Below, one piece after another: positions 13,716 to 27,659 of a stretch of 64,000 nucleotides of DNA. A program made the position numbers and the translations under genes. How positions within the stretch are numbered: the stretch's first letter is position 1; every line of letters starts with the position of its first letter. The notes beneath the pieces were generated by a model. That model was not told where the DNA came from, ran no database searches, and saw only the letters and a program-made list of their open reading frames with translations. The stretch comes from Cacajao melanocephalus (taxonomy: Eukaryota; Chordata; Mammalia; Primates; Pitheciidae), in assembly GCA_963573385.1 (NCBI GenBank), contig CAUYLG010065931.1, positions 59,236 through 123,235 of the forward strand. The letters are read 5' to 3'.

Positions 13716-13858
13716 GCTTTGCGCAGTGGTACTATTGTAGCCAATGAGGTTTATCCGAGGTGTGATTATTGCTAATTGAAAACTTTTCCCAGTACTCCGC
13801 TGTGACGACTTGCAATATAGTTGGCATTGGCAATTTTTGACAGTCTCTACGGAGACTG
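13715..13858 (+). pseudogene. Retroposed U4 snRNA pseudogene, full length
   Basis: U4 is the spliceosomal snRNA that pairs with U6. This copy spans the whole RNA, from AGCTTTGCGCAGTGG to CTCTACGGAGACTG, and keeps the Sm-like AATTTTTGA and the 3' terminal stem. Compared with the U4 sequence I know, it has about ten substitutions. Most are C-to-T or G-to-A changes at former CpG sites (for example TCGTAG to TTGTAG and GCGCG to GTGTG). It is followed by an A-rich tail (13859-13890) and flanked by direct repeats, the hallmarks of L1-mediated retroposition. No snRNA-type upstream promoter was recognised, so it is unlikely to be expressed. Confidence 0.95.
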
Positions 13859-13891
13859 AAAAAAGAAAAAAATAATAATTAAAAAAAAAAG

Positions 13892-13906
13892 AATTCAGAA
13901 AAGGGA
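13892..13906. repeat. Target-site duplication, right copy, of U4 retropseudogene
   Basis: Exact 15 bp repeat of 13701-13715, directly after the A-rich tail. Confidence 0.95.
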
Positions 13907-13954
13907 AGGACGGTCATTCATCCAAAGGCTCTCTGGTGTAACAGAAGATACGAA

Positions 13955-14105
13955 TGTTGGGAGTTAGCCCAGGATGCAGGTCTCTGCTCCACGGTTGACA
14001 AGCTCTTTGATCTTGGACAAATTACCATCCGTGCTCCCTCCTGTTCAGTGGGGAAGAAGTCTACATCTCAGGATCATTGTGTTAAATAAGTGAAAGAGTG
14101 TGTGT
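13955..14105 (+). repeat. MIR remnant
   Basis: It matches the MIR order of motifs: caggtctctgctccac, then ctttgatcttggacaaatta, then gttcagtggggaagaag, then aggatcattgtgttaaataagtgaaag. Old and diverged. Confidence 0.6.
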
Positions 14106-15006
14106 GTCACCAAAGTCAGGGTGTGATCATCAGATGGTGGCACCTCTTCGGAAATGCCAAGGCCTGTGCTGAGTTCGCTAAATAAGACAGAGAGTCCCAA
14201 CAGACACAAGTAATCACAGGGCAGAGCGATGAAGGCAATAAAGGAAGCCCAAGGGAGTGCCTACCTCAAAGGAGGCGTTGTCTGAGAGGATCTGTGAGGG
14301 GTATATGGGATCCCCGCCTGAAGGGACAGCGTGTTCGGAAGCAGAGCACTGAGTTCGGGGAACCTGATAGAGATAGCGGGCAGGGAGGAGGGAGAGGTCG
14401 GAGGTGCCCTGGGAAAGGTTAGCTGCGGTCGGATGGCTTAGCAGGCCGTGTTTGAACTTTACTCTGCATGCCTTGGAAGCCAACGATGATTTTAAAACAG
14501 AACAGTGACTGCATCAGGTTGGACATTTGGGGAAGATGATACTGTCTACTACTCTGTGTTTCTTGTGTTCCTGGCCAGGTGGTGGTCACTGTTTTACAGT
14601 TAGTCTTTGCAGTCCTGTGAGGCATAGGTTATGGTAAAGGAAATGGGGCTTAGGGAAGCTGTTTTCTAAAGGACCCAGACAACCTTCTCTAAAAACCACA
14701 GGGCAACGCACCAAGGATGTCTAAGACAATTTGGAGAAACTGCCAGGAAAAACACGACTACAATGGAAGCCCTGTGTTCAGTCAGTATCAAGACTTAGTG
14801 TAAAGGTACAGTAACTAAATGTGATAAATGGAATAGCTGGATAGAAACAGAAATCAATAAAAGTGAGCAGGGGACCAAGAAACAGACCTGTGCATACAGG
14901 GGAATATGGTAGGAGCCAGAGGAACTATGCACCTGAGTGGGGAAAGGAAGGATTCTGTAGTAAGTGGTGTTGGGGCAGTCAACCAAACAGGAAAAAATGA
15001 TTTCAC
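14106..15006. other. Intergenic, mostly unique sequence
   Basis: No gene recognised. A MIR-like core (gttttacagttagtc ... gtaaaggaaatggggcttaggg) is faintly visible near 14590-14660. Confidence 0.45.
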
Positions 15007-15306
<300 letters not shown>

Positions 15307-15984
15307 CTACTTCACACACCATTTATGAAAATAAATCACAAATATGAAAAAAGAGTCACAAAAACGTTTAGAAGAAAACATGGAAGTTAAGTAACATATC
15401 CAAGGTAATAGAAGAACTGCAGTTCAACATAGGGGGTCTGACGTCAGAACCTGCCCACTTGGAAGTCCTCCCTGGGTCACTTCAGACTGTAAGATGGACC
15501 AGGGCAAGGGGAAACTGAAGGTAGGGAGGGGCAAATGAGGGCTGGATTTGCATCTTGTCCCTAGACACCTCACAGGAAGGGTTGCTAGGGAGGCAGAGAG
15601 AGGAACTTCCTCATGACATCAACATCACTCAATAAACGCACTGGTGATGAGCTTAGATGCTGACAGGTGTCTTGTGTGAGAGAGAGGGAGACCATCAAGT
15701 ACTCAACAAACATCTGTTGAGGGTGGATGGGTGATTATTATGCTTAGGTAGGTGTGAAGAGGATGCAAATAAAACAATGGCAGTGAACCCTTGCGTGATA
15801 GAGCAGGAAGGATTTTAGGGATCATCTAGTCCAATCCTGTTCACAGATTTAGAAATAGACACAATGAGAAGGAATTTCACCAGCATTTTAATTTGGAACT
15901 CTGGAAAATATAGATCATGGGCCATGCTGTAAATAGCTAACTGCTCCATTTGTACTGACAAAATATTTTTTAAAATGATTATCC

Positions 15985-16284
15985 TGGCGGGGCGAGGTGG
16001 CTCACGCCTGTAATCCCAGCACTTTGGGAGGCTGAGACAGGTGGATCACTTGACTTAGGAGTTTGAGACCAGCTTGGCCATCATGGCAAAATCCCATCTC
16101 TACTAAAAATACAAAAAAATGAGCAGGGTGTGGTGGTGCACGCCTATGATCTCAGCTACTCAGGAGGCTGAGACACAAGAATTGCTTGAACCCGGGAGGC
16201 GGAGGTTGCAGTGAGGCAAGATCACACCACTGCACTCCAGCCTGAAAGCCAGAGTAAGTCTCTGTCTCAAAAAAGAAGAAAAGA
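15985..16284 (+). repeat. Alu, first of a tandem pair
   Basis: A complete forward Alu whose A-rich tail (aaaaaagaagaaaagag) is directly followed by the start of the next Alu at 16285. Confidence 0.95.
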
Positions 16285-16584
16285 GGGCCTGACGTGGTAG
16301 CTCATGCCTGTAATCTCAGCACTTTAGGAGGCTGAGGCAGGCAGATCACGAGGTCAGGAGTTTGAGACCAGCCTGACCAACATGATGAAACCCCATCTCT
16401 ACTAAAAATACAAAAAAATTAGCCAGGTGTGGTGGCACATGCCTGTAATCCCAGCTACTCAGGAGACTGAGGCAGGAGAATCACTTGAACCCGGGAGGCT
16501 GAGGTTGCAGTGAGCTGAAATCGTGCCACTGCACTACAGCCTGGGCAACAGAGGGAGATTCTCAAAAAAAAAAAAAAAAAAAAA
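16285..16584 (+). repeat. Alu, second of a tandem pair
   Basis: A complete forward Alu with a tail of about 20 A, inserted head-to-tail after the Alu at 15985-16284. This is consistent with insertion into the earlier copy's A-rich tail. Confidence 0.95.
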
Positions 16585-18758
16585 CGTTAGCCCACTCTGG
16601 CCACCAAAGTCTCTCAGCCCATGCCACATCAAGACCCATGTCCATGACTTCATTACTAATTCACCAGTCATTACTCCATCTTTCTTGTCCCCATATCCTT
16701 CCAGTATAGTCTCCTCAGAATCTCAGACCTAAATTAATCCATCCATTTTTATCCCCTCCTATGTGAGAGCTGAGTCTGCCCAGAGAAAACCATATACCAT
16801 GGGGTCACTACGGATTCATGCCTCCCGAACCCCACCTCCAGTGTTTCCCGTCAGTGGCCAGTGACTACCACATGGACAAGTCCAAAGGTCACAAGTAACC
16901 ACTGACCGCCGGCCCCCGTGCCCTGTGGTGTCCTTGGCAACATTTCTTGTTCTCTTCCTACCCATAGCTTTCTACCATAGCTTTCCGGGTAAAGTTCCAC
17001 CTCCTTAGATTAGTACCCCATGCCTTTTGTGAGTTGGCCCCTGCCTACCTCACCAGACTGATTTCTTGCCACTGCCTCATCCTTGTTTTCCCCTGGCCTC
17101 ATAGAACTTCTTGCAGTTCTCCAAATGCATGCTACACCATCACACTCTTTCACAATTTACATGTTCTGTGTCTACCTTTGGGAAAGATCTCTAAGATACT
17201 TCTCCCTACGCTGGACTGTGTCGGCTTGGACATGCCCCTGTTCTGAAGGTGCCCTCCGCAGGAAGGGAGGATTTGTCTCCATTGTGGTATCCAGCCAAGT
17301 GGTGCAGAGCAGCTACCCTGGAAATGAAATGACATTTTGGGGATGTCCGCAGCACAAGAAATATGTGCCAGTGTCACCTGGTTCCCTCAACATCCCCCCT
17401 CCACATACCCCTTCACTTCCCCCAAAACCTGGAAGCAAATGCAAGGTGCCCTGGGACCTGGTGCGGGAGACGTTTGGAGCAGGTGGAGGAGGTGGGGAGA
17501 GTTACGTAGAGGCTCTTCCCTTTGGGGCAAGGGTGACATTCAAACAGAACGAACTCGTGATGGAGACCTCTCCTCTGAGGCCCCTTCCCCAGGTTCCTCT
17601 TCCTGCCTTGAGTCTGGAGGGCAACGAAGTGGGAGGGGGAGGCGTTTTTCCAGGGGGAGGAAACCCTCAGTTCCTGCCACTCTTCTTATCTCAGCTCAGC
17701 AGCCCGTGAACTTCTCCAGACCTGGGGCAGGAGCTAACGGCAGGCTGGCCATTTCCTGCCAGGCCTGTGCCTGGGACGGGCAAAGGAAGCCAAGTTTGGG
17801 TGAGCCAGGAAAGGAGGAGAGGAAGAGGGGCAGGTATGGGGGCTGGTGGTTCATGGGGTGCAGTTGAAATCTGTTTTGCTTGGGGCAAATTCCATCTGAG
17901 GAAGTTGAGTGGATCAATTTTAATAGCTCATATTATTTTTCTAGTGTTTTTCAATTTATAAAACACTCTCCCATCAGTTCAGACCATTCCTTGAACACCT
18001 ACTACCTGCACAGGCCCAGGGCCCAGACCTTCACATTCACCCTGAGAGGCAGGTACTTCCCTTCCTGCCTCACTGTGGGGCGGCTGCAGCCTGCAGGGAA
18101 CTGGAGGACAGGGAGAAATCAGTAGAATGTGGAGCAGGTGGGGAATGAGAAGGAACGCTGGGGTTGGAGAATAAACATCTTGCAAGTTAGGCCTCTGTGC
18201 TGTCAGGGGCTGGTCAGTGAGGGGTTCCCTCTGCTGAATCTTCAGGACCCACTGAGTCCCTGCTCACTTATCCCTTGGGCATGTGCAGGCCCAGCATGGG
18301 CACCTCCGCCTCCCTCCCCCTAGCCGTGGCCCTGCCCAGCCCCACTGATCTCTTACCTCAGAGTGGGGTGGGAGCCCGGGGCTGACCTGGCCCCAGCTCC
18401 AGCCTCTCACACGAGACCAACGGGCTTCCAACTGGCAGAGATGGTGGGAAAACTTCTCGAGCGAAGGTGGGGAAGTGGGAAAACATAGGGGCTGCACAAG
18501 GAACCCCAAGTGATTCTGCAAAAAAGTGAGCTCGTGTAGGAAAGAGCCTGGAAGGAGGCGCCCTAGGGTCGGAACACTTTCGGCTAGCTGGGCAAGCTTG
18601 GGCCTGTGCAAGAAGCAGGCTGGGAGAGTCCGCTGCAGCCTCAGCTCCTCTTCCTCCCTGTGTCCGCCCCTTCCCAGACCCTGGGGCCTGGTCTGTGGAG
18701 TCATCAGTCATTAATTCCACTAATTAATTTGTGAAAGTCTCTTTAAAAAACTTTTTCT
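16585..18758. other. Intergenic, GC-moderate unique sequence with old repeat remnants
   Basis: A stretch near 17030-17180 (ggcccctgcctacctcacc ... ctctttcacaatttacatgttctgtg) resembles a LINE-2 3' remnant. A MIR-like piece is possible near 17960-18090. The long frame at 17083-17709 overlaps the repeat-like part and has no recognisable domain. I see no convincing gene. Confidence 0.5.
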
Positions 18759-19042
18759 GGCCAGGCTCAGTGGCTCACACCTATAGTCCTAGCACTCTGG
18801 GAGGCCGAGTTGGGAGGATGGCTTGAGCCCAGGAGTTCAAGACCACCCTGGACAACAACCTGAGACTTTTCTACTAAAACGAAAAACTTAGCCTGGCATG
18901 GTGGTGCGGGCCTGTAAGCCCAGGAACTTGAGACTGACGCAGGAAGATCCCTTGAGCCCAGGATTTCGAGGCTGCAGTGAGCTATGATGGTTGCCACTGA
19001 ACTCCAGCCTGGGTGACAGAATGAGAGCCTGTCTCTAAAAAT
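18759..19042 (+). repeat. Alu
   Basis: A forward Alu with considerable divergence and an A/T-mixed tail. Confidence 0.9.
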
Positions 19043-19089
19043 TTTCTTAAATTAATTTAAAAATTTAAAATAAATGTTAAAAACTTTTA

Positions 19090-19177
19090 GGCCAGGCACA
19101 ATGGCTCATGCCTATAATTCCAGCAATTTGGGAGGCCAAGGCAAGAGAATTGCTTAAGCCCAGGATTTTGAGACCAC
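19090..19177 (+). repeat. Alu left-arm fragment, joined to an inverted fragment
   Basis: Only the first roughly 88 bp of a forward Alu are present (ggccaggcacaatggctcat to gagaccac). The next base continues in a reverse-oriented Alu. Confidence 0.85.
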
Positions 19178-19356
19178 TGGGACTAAAGGCACAGTCACCA
19201 CACTCTGCTAATATTTTTTTTTAATTTTTAGTGGAGATGAGGGGGTCTCACTATTTTGCCCAGTTTGATCTCCTATCTATCTCTTGGCTCAAGCAGTCCT
19301 CTTGCTTTGGCATCCCAAAGTGCTGGAATTACAGGCATGAGCCACCCCATCTGACT
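19178..19356 (-). repeat. Alu fragment in reverse orientation, fused to the preceding forward piece
   Basis: It starts within the Alu at gggactaaaggcacagtcacc, runs through the T-rich A-box linker and ends gagccaccccatctgac. With the forward piece before it, it forms an inverted partial Alu pair without spacer. Confidence 0.85.
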
Positions 19357-19360
19357 TTAA

Positions 19361-19654
<294 letters not shown>

Positions 19655-19889
19655 CTTTTTTTTGGACTTTGTTATCTATGTGTTTCATTTTGGATAGTTT
19701 CTATTGCTGTACCCTCAAGTTCACTTGTCTTTTCTTCTGTAATATGGAATCTGCCATGAAGCCTGTCCAGCGTGTCTTTTATCTCATATTGTAGTTTTCA
19801 TCTCTAGAAGATCACTGGGATGTTTTTATACATTCCTTGTCTTAAGTGCTAGGCTTATAAGCATGAGCCACTGTACCTAGCCAGGGTCC

Positions 19890-20213
19890 TTTTTTTTTTT
19901 TTTTTTTTTTAGTTTTTTTTTAATTTTTGAGGTGGAGTTTCATGCTTGTCACCCAGGCTAGAGTGCAATGGCACAATCTTGGCTCACTGCAACCTCCGCC
20001 TCCAAGGTTCAAGTGATTCTACTGCCTCTCAGTCTCCTAAGTAGCTGAAATGACAGGTTCCTGCCACCATGCCTGGCTCATTTTTGCATTTTTAGTAGAG
20101 ACGGGGTTTCACCTCATTGGCCAGGCTGATCTCAAACTTCTGACATCAGGTGATCTACCACCTTGGCCTCCCAAAGTCCTGGGATTACAGGCGCGAGCTG
20201 CCGCATCTGGCCA
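19890..20213 (-). repeat. Alu with long poly(T) head and target-site duplication
   Basis: A reverse-oriented Alu with a roughly 40 bp T-rich head. It is flanked by CCAGGGTCC at 19881-19889 and 20214-20222, so it inserted at the very end of an older reverse Alu scrap (19840-19882, ending gagccactgtacctagcc). Confidence 0.9.
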
Positions 20214-20816
20214 CCAGGGTCCATTATTATAAAAACTGGATATTCTTGCCTTCCTATACATTTTCTTGAGCTTCATTCTAGAAGTTAACTGAAAATAGTT
20301 CAGTCCTTTCAGGTCTTGCTTTTATGGTTTATTCAGTGCCTCCAGAGCTGGAGGACACGAGGATGAGTGAGTCATTAGCCAAAGTGGACAGACAAGTCCA
20401 GGCACTAAGCACAGCAGCATGGATAAGGAGGCAGTCACAACATGAGCAGGGCAGCGCAATGTGGCCTCAGGCCCATCCTGGCCTTCTCCTTCCTGAAATG
20501 GCAGCTGCATGAAGAGGGAAGGCAGAGCTGGAGTTTCCCCCGGCTATACTTGGAGGCACTCTCAACAGATATGAAGCCTCAACACAGGAAGAAACCAGGC
20601 CTCCAATGTAGCTCTGGGCAGCTGTCAGCAGAGAGCTGTCCAAGAAGAGAGGCCCACCTGTCATCTCATCCCACCTGCTCTTAATGACCAGGCCAGGGGC
20701 CCTGAGAAGTCATCACACTGCTTGAGCATCAGTTTACTCATCTGCAAATTGGGGTTGCTCCACCTGCCCTGCCTAGCTCACAAGGGTGTTCTGTTCTAGG
20801 AGTAAAGAAAGTAAAT
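20214..20816. other. Unique intergenic spacer
   Basis: No gene or clear repeat recognised between two Alus. Confidence 0.5.
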
Positions 20817-22473
<1,657 letters not shown>

Positions 22474-22565
22474 CTAAAACTGAAAACAGATGAACAGGAG
22501 GAATTTAACCTTTCAGGGCATAATGAGGTAGGCTCCGTACTCATGTCATCTTTTAATCCTCACAA

Positions 22566-22884
22566 CAGGCCAGGCGCGGTGGCTCACACCTATAATCCCA
22601 GCACTTTGGGAGGCTGAGACAGGCAGATCACTTGAGGTCACAAGATCAAGACCAGCCTGGCCAAAATGCTGAAACTACTAAACATACAAAAAAATTAGAC
22701 GGGCGTGGTGGTGTCCGCCTGTAATCCCAGCTACCCAGGAAGCTGAGGCAGGAGAATCGCTTTGAGTCCAGGAGGCGGAGGTTGCAGTGAGCCGAGATCG
22801 CGCCATTGCACTCCAGCACTCCAGCCTAGGCGACAGAGCGAGACTCCATCTCACAGAAAAATAAATAATAATACTAATAATAAT
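22566..22884 (+). repeat. Alu inserted into a MIR, with target-site duplication
   Basis: A full forward Alu with an (AAT)n tail. AATCCTCACA at 22555-22564 is repeated at 22885-22894. The flanks join into a MIR-like sequence (catcttttaatcctcacaac / gcctgttttacagacg), so the Alu split an older MIR. Confidence 0.9.
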
Positions 22885-23244
22885 AATCCTCACAGCCTGT
22901 TTTACAGACGTTAAGACAGGCGCAGAGAGGGTGGGCGTCCCCGGACCCCTGGTAACCCAGAGCACAGCCCGAAGGCCCGGCAACAAACACAGATGGAGGC
23001 CGAGTGGGCCCGGAGCAGGGTCCCGCAGCAAAGGGCTCAACGTTAGGGCGCGGCGCGACCCTACTCTGGCTGCAACGAGGGGGGTGAGATGGGCGCCGGG
23101 GATCGCCCAGAAACTGCTCGCGCCCAGCCCCGCCCGGTGCTCGCCTTCCCAGCTGCGCAGCCCTCGGCTGCCCCCTGCCGCCGCGGGGCGGACGCAGTAA
23201 GCCCCACTGTACCCCCCCTTCGCACCGCCCACCCCCGCCTCCGG

Positions 23245-23295
23245 ATTGGCGGCTCCAGAAATCTCCAGGCCACCCGCCTTCCGCTACCGGATTGG
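23245..23295 (-). promoter_or_regulatory. SMIM29: Pair of inverted CCAAT boxes (ATTGG) in the SMIM29 promoter
   Basis: Two CGGATTGGC/T motifs with ATTGG at 23245-23249 and 23291-23295, 46 bp apart, lie about 100 bp upstream of the first exon end. Inverted CCAAT boxes of this type are known NF-Y sites. Binding is inferred from the motif and its position. Confidence 0.6.
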
Positions 23296-23339
23296 CTGCG
23301 CCCGGGTCCCGAGGCCCAGCCCATTTCCCCGGGTCCTTT

Positions 23340-23415
23340 GATCACGCGCCTGACGGCTTTTCCGGGGCTCTGGAGCCAACCGAGGGCGTTCCTGTCGGGG
23401 CTGCAGCGGCGGGAG
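23340..23415 (+). other. SMIM29: SMIM29 non-coding first exon (approximate 5' end)
   Basis: The exon ends at a clear splice donor (cggcgggag|gtaagg; GT at 23416-23417). The 5' end is not visible and is only placed roughly inside the CpG island. The intron behind it runs to the coding exon at 24533; an additional alternative 5' exon around 24361 (after tttcctgccag) is possible. Confidence 0.5.
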
Positions 23416-24578
23416 GTAAGGCATGGCCAGGCCGGCTGGGCTGCAGAGCACCGGCACGGGTCCACGCCTCGGGGTGTCGGGCTTCCACGATGTTCGGGCG
23501 TGGGGCAGCCCCTCCGCGTTCCCCAACACCCCCCACCTCCGGCCTGAGCTTCCCCTCGCCGTGGGAACTACCTCCTGTCCGCTGTTGCTGGCGAGCGTCC
23601 TAGCAGCGGCCTGACGCCCTCCCTACCCTGGCATGCCCCCTTGACCTGGGACGATGAGCATGCGACGGAGTAAGGGCAAGCTCGATGCCCTGTGCCCCAC
23701 GGACGCGGGGGTAGGTCACTCATACCGTGCCCTCTGATAGAGACTCAAGCGAACCTGGGTCCCAGACCTTGGGCCATCAGGATGCAAACCGCCCCAGGAG
23801 GATCTCTTTGCTTCTGTCATGGGGACTGACCCTCTCCACCTCCGCCTGTCAGCTCAGGCCAGGAGGGGAGGGACCTGGGCGGAGCCCCGGGTGGAGACAG
23901 GCGGAAGGTGACATCATCTCGAAGATACAATCCAGCTTTACCCACTCGTGTCCACCCTGACACATAAGACCGATGGGGGAGAGGGTGTTCCAGCTGTATG
24001 TCTGAGGTGACACCAGGGACAAGGGCATAGAACCCAGGCATGGGGCCCATCGCCTGAAGTGGGATTGGACCAGGATGGAAGCAGGCTCCTTCAGATGCTC
24101 CCACCTCACTCCTGGCTGCAGTGCAGCTCCCTCCCTGTGTGGACCTCATTTATACATTTTGCTCCACTGGACAGGGGCTGGCAGCCCAGTGCCTAAAAGG
24201 GCTGGGGCAGGTCCCTGAAACCTGCACTTGATCTTTCCCCAGAAGTTGAGACTTCGAAATGTTTAGCCAACATCTGAGCTGGGCCCCGCCCTGATTTAGG
24301 GATAGGAGCTGGGCAGGACTCAGTCCTGGATCCAGGACTTCTCTTGATCCCCTTTCCTGCCAGGATTTGCCAAGACTCGCTGGAGGGTTACACCCAGTAC
24401 ATCTACCTGGAGGATCCCTCCTCCCAGGATTTGACCTGGGACCTGTTTTCTGAGATCTCCAGCTCTGGGGGAGGGATCCAGAGTCTGGATGTCACCTGGG
24501 TGCAACTGCTAACCTCCCTTCCTCCTCCCCAGGGAGCCCAGTGGAGGCGCCCTCCCGAGGCACCACTGCCCATGCTGA

Positions 24579-25560
<982 letters not shown>

Positions 25561-25956
25561 CCTGACCTCCTTGCCCCACCCTTCAGAGCCTGGAACCCTG
25601 GACCACCTGGGGCCGTCGTGGGACGCTTCCCCTGCCCACCTGCAGTCACTCAGCTCCTCCTGCTGGGTACTGGGCCTCCACTTCTCCCTCTGCCCACACT
25701 CAGCAGCACCCACCTTCCAGGCCCTCACCATCACCTCACTGTCCCCAGGCCTTCTGCTCTTTGTGGGTGTCAAGCTCACCACCCACCCACAGGCACTCAA
25801 TGGGAGGAGCTTTTCCTTCTGGGATGGGGGCCGCTGGGAGACGGCTTTGCTTTCTCCAGCCCTCCTGGGCTTGGCTTCGGCATAAATCCCCAGGGCTTTG
25901 GAGTTGTTTCCATGGTGATGGGGCCATATGTATAACATTCAGTATATATTTTGTAA

Positions 25957-25962
25957 ATAAAA
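25957..25962 (+). terminator. SMIM29: SMIM29 poly(A) signal AATAAA
   Basis: AATAAA about 400 bp after the SMIM29 stop is followed by a GT-rich stretch (cgttttgtggctaggggttgttg). Cleavage is expected near 25975-25980, about 165 bp from the end of the HMGA1-like sequence on the other strand. Confidence 0.9.
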
Positions 25963-26157
25963 CGTTTTGTGGCTAGGGGTTGTTGATTTCATCAAAAGGG
26001 GCTTCAAATGACCTTCCCCAGAGGCAATTCCAGTGCTATTTTCCCTTCCTCCTGCAGCCTGAAGGATGAGGGTAAGAGCACAAGTGTCACCCACCCTACC
26101 TGCCCCAGACTGTAGGGGCACACACCACAGGAGACTCCAGTCCAGAAAAGGATATTT

Positions 26158-26163
26158 TTTATT
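26158..26163 (-). terminator. HMGA1-type poly(A) signal AATAAA
   Basis: On the minus strand ttgaataaaaaatatccttt gives AATAAA. In a retrocopy an oligo-A tract should follow the cleavage point. Here it continues as ttctggactggagtctcctg with no A tract, as in a genomic gene end. Confidence 0.85.
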
Positions 26164-27203
26164 CAAGTAACTGCAAATAGGAAACCAGAGGGGGAGCCCC
26201 AGGCTGGGACAAATCATGGTTACCCCTCCCCGACAGAACAGGGGGAGGAGGTAGCCCCTACACCCTTTACAGTCGATTCGGGCCCCCTTGCTCACTCTGC
26301 TGCAGCATCCAAGGGGCAGGGCCCCACCTTCCCTGGGACTGGGGTAGTCGGTCACCCAGCCTGCCATGCCCCAGCCCCTCTTCCCCATGAGAGTATCTTG
26401 GGGTAGGGTATTGTGGGCAGAACAGGAGGCAATGAGGATGAACATTTGGCGCTGATAGCAGCAGCAATGATGGATGTCAAAGAATGGAACATTGAACAAA
26501 AAACAACACAACTGTCCAGAGGTAGTTTGTGAACAGAGGAAAAATGGAACCAGAACCTTGGGGGGCAGGGAGGAGCAGGAGGGTTGGGAGTGGGCAGGGT
26601 GAGCTCCTTGTTATTGGTGCCCCATCTGAGGAGGGGGAAATTACCCAGTGGCAGAAGCAAAGTAGGGTTGGGAGGATCAGCCCCCAACCCACCTCAGGTG
26701 GAGGCCATAGGGCTCATGGGCCTCACCTGGACAATAAGTGACTGCATCTCCATCACCACAATATGAGCTCAGATCCCAGTTGGAGGGCAAGGGGGCTGGG
26801 GCCACATTGAAGAGGGTGTAGGGAACTCACACCCCTCCTGCCTTCCTGTAGCCAAAGGGGGCTGTCCAACTTAGTGCAGGGACTAGGGAAGGCAGGGAAG
26901 GATGAAAGGTGTGAGCCCCACATACTGACAAAGACAGTTTGGCTGGCGGAATCCTGGGTGCCAGCACCTGCCTCTATTGGCCACACCTGCTGCTGCTAGG
27001 GCAATGGAGTAGGGCGTGCCAGGATGAGATGGGGCTGGGCCCCTTTTATGGCCAGGGGAACCCTCCCAGGTCCCACTATGGGAAGCCAGAGTGAACAGTG
27101 GAGGAGCAGAGTGGGTGCCTGCAAACCAAAAGCCCAGAGAGCGATATCTCCACCACCAAGGGAGTGGGAACGCAGCAGGTGCAGGGTGCAGCTAAGTGGG
27201 ACG

Positions 27204-27659
27204 TTAGCCTTGCACGGGAGGGCACGTGTATATGCGTGGATGGGCGGGAGGAGCTGGGAACTGAGGGCACGAGAAAACTTCCCCACTCAGCCCTTGGGGG
27301 CCCTGCAGCGGCTGTTGTGCTGTGTAGTGTGGTGGCGAGGGTGCAGGTGGAAGATGGGGGTGGTGACCAGAGGCCGGTGATGATGGTGAGCTTGGGGAAG
27401 GGGCAGGGGTGGTGGGAGCGGAGCAAATCTGTCCAGTTTCAGAAGGAAGCTGCTCCTCCAGTGAGGAGCGGGTAGCACGCACCGTGACTGCTCCTCCACC
27501 AAAGACTGCTGTGAGATGTCCTCCTCTTCCTCCTCCTCCAGTTTTTTGGGGTCTGCCCCTTGGTTTCCTTCCTGGAGCCGTGGTGGTTTCCCGAGTCTTG
27601 GCAGTGCCCTTGTTTTTGCTTCCCTTTGGTCGGCCCCGAGGTCTCTTAGGTGTTGGCAC
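27204..27659 (-). pseudogene. Residual open frame in the HMGA1 copy with two AT-hooks and a new tail
   Basis: Within the pseudogene an open frame of 151 codons starts at the methionine replacing valine before PTPKRPRGRPKGSK. It keeps the second AT-hook core (PKRPRGRPKG, about residues 4-13) and the third (GRKPRGRPQK, about 31-40). A one-base insertion then replaces the acidic C-terminus (normally LEKEEEEG...) with a Gly-rich and then Ser/Pro/Thr-rich sequence read from the former 3'UTR. The frame is a by-product of decay as far as I can tell. No promoter or evidence of translation is visible. Confidence 0.7.

Larger units (their letters stand above)
22920..23650. promoter_or_regulatory. SMIM29: CpG island over the SMIM29 promoter and first exon
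   Basis: This is a sharply GC-rich block with frequent CpG and GC-box-like runs, in contrast to the Alu-rich flanks. It surrounds the SMIM29 first exon. No TATA box is seen, fitting a broadly expressed CpG-island promoter. The block extends upstream of the presumed start site, so some bidirectional activity is possible but not shown. Confidence 0.8.

Noticed and set aside
17083..17709. 208-codon plus-strand open frame in GC-moderate DNA
   Set aside because: It starts in a LINE-2-like remnant, has no recognisable domain, splice or promoter context, and changes composition along its length. Probably chance.
22678..23232. 184-codon minus-strand frame across an Alu and the CpG island
   Set aside because: Half is Alu antisense and the rest is GC-rich promoter where stop codons are rare.
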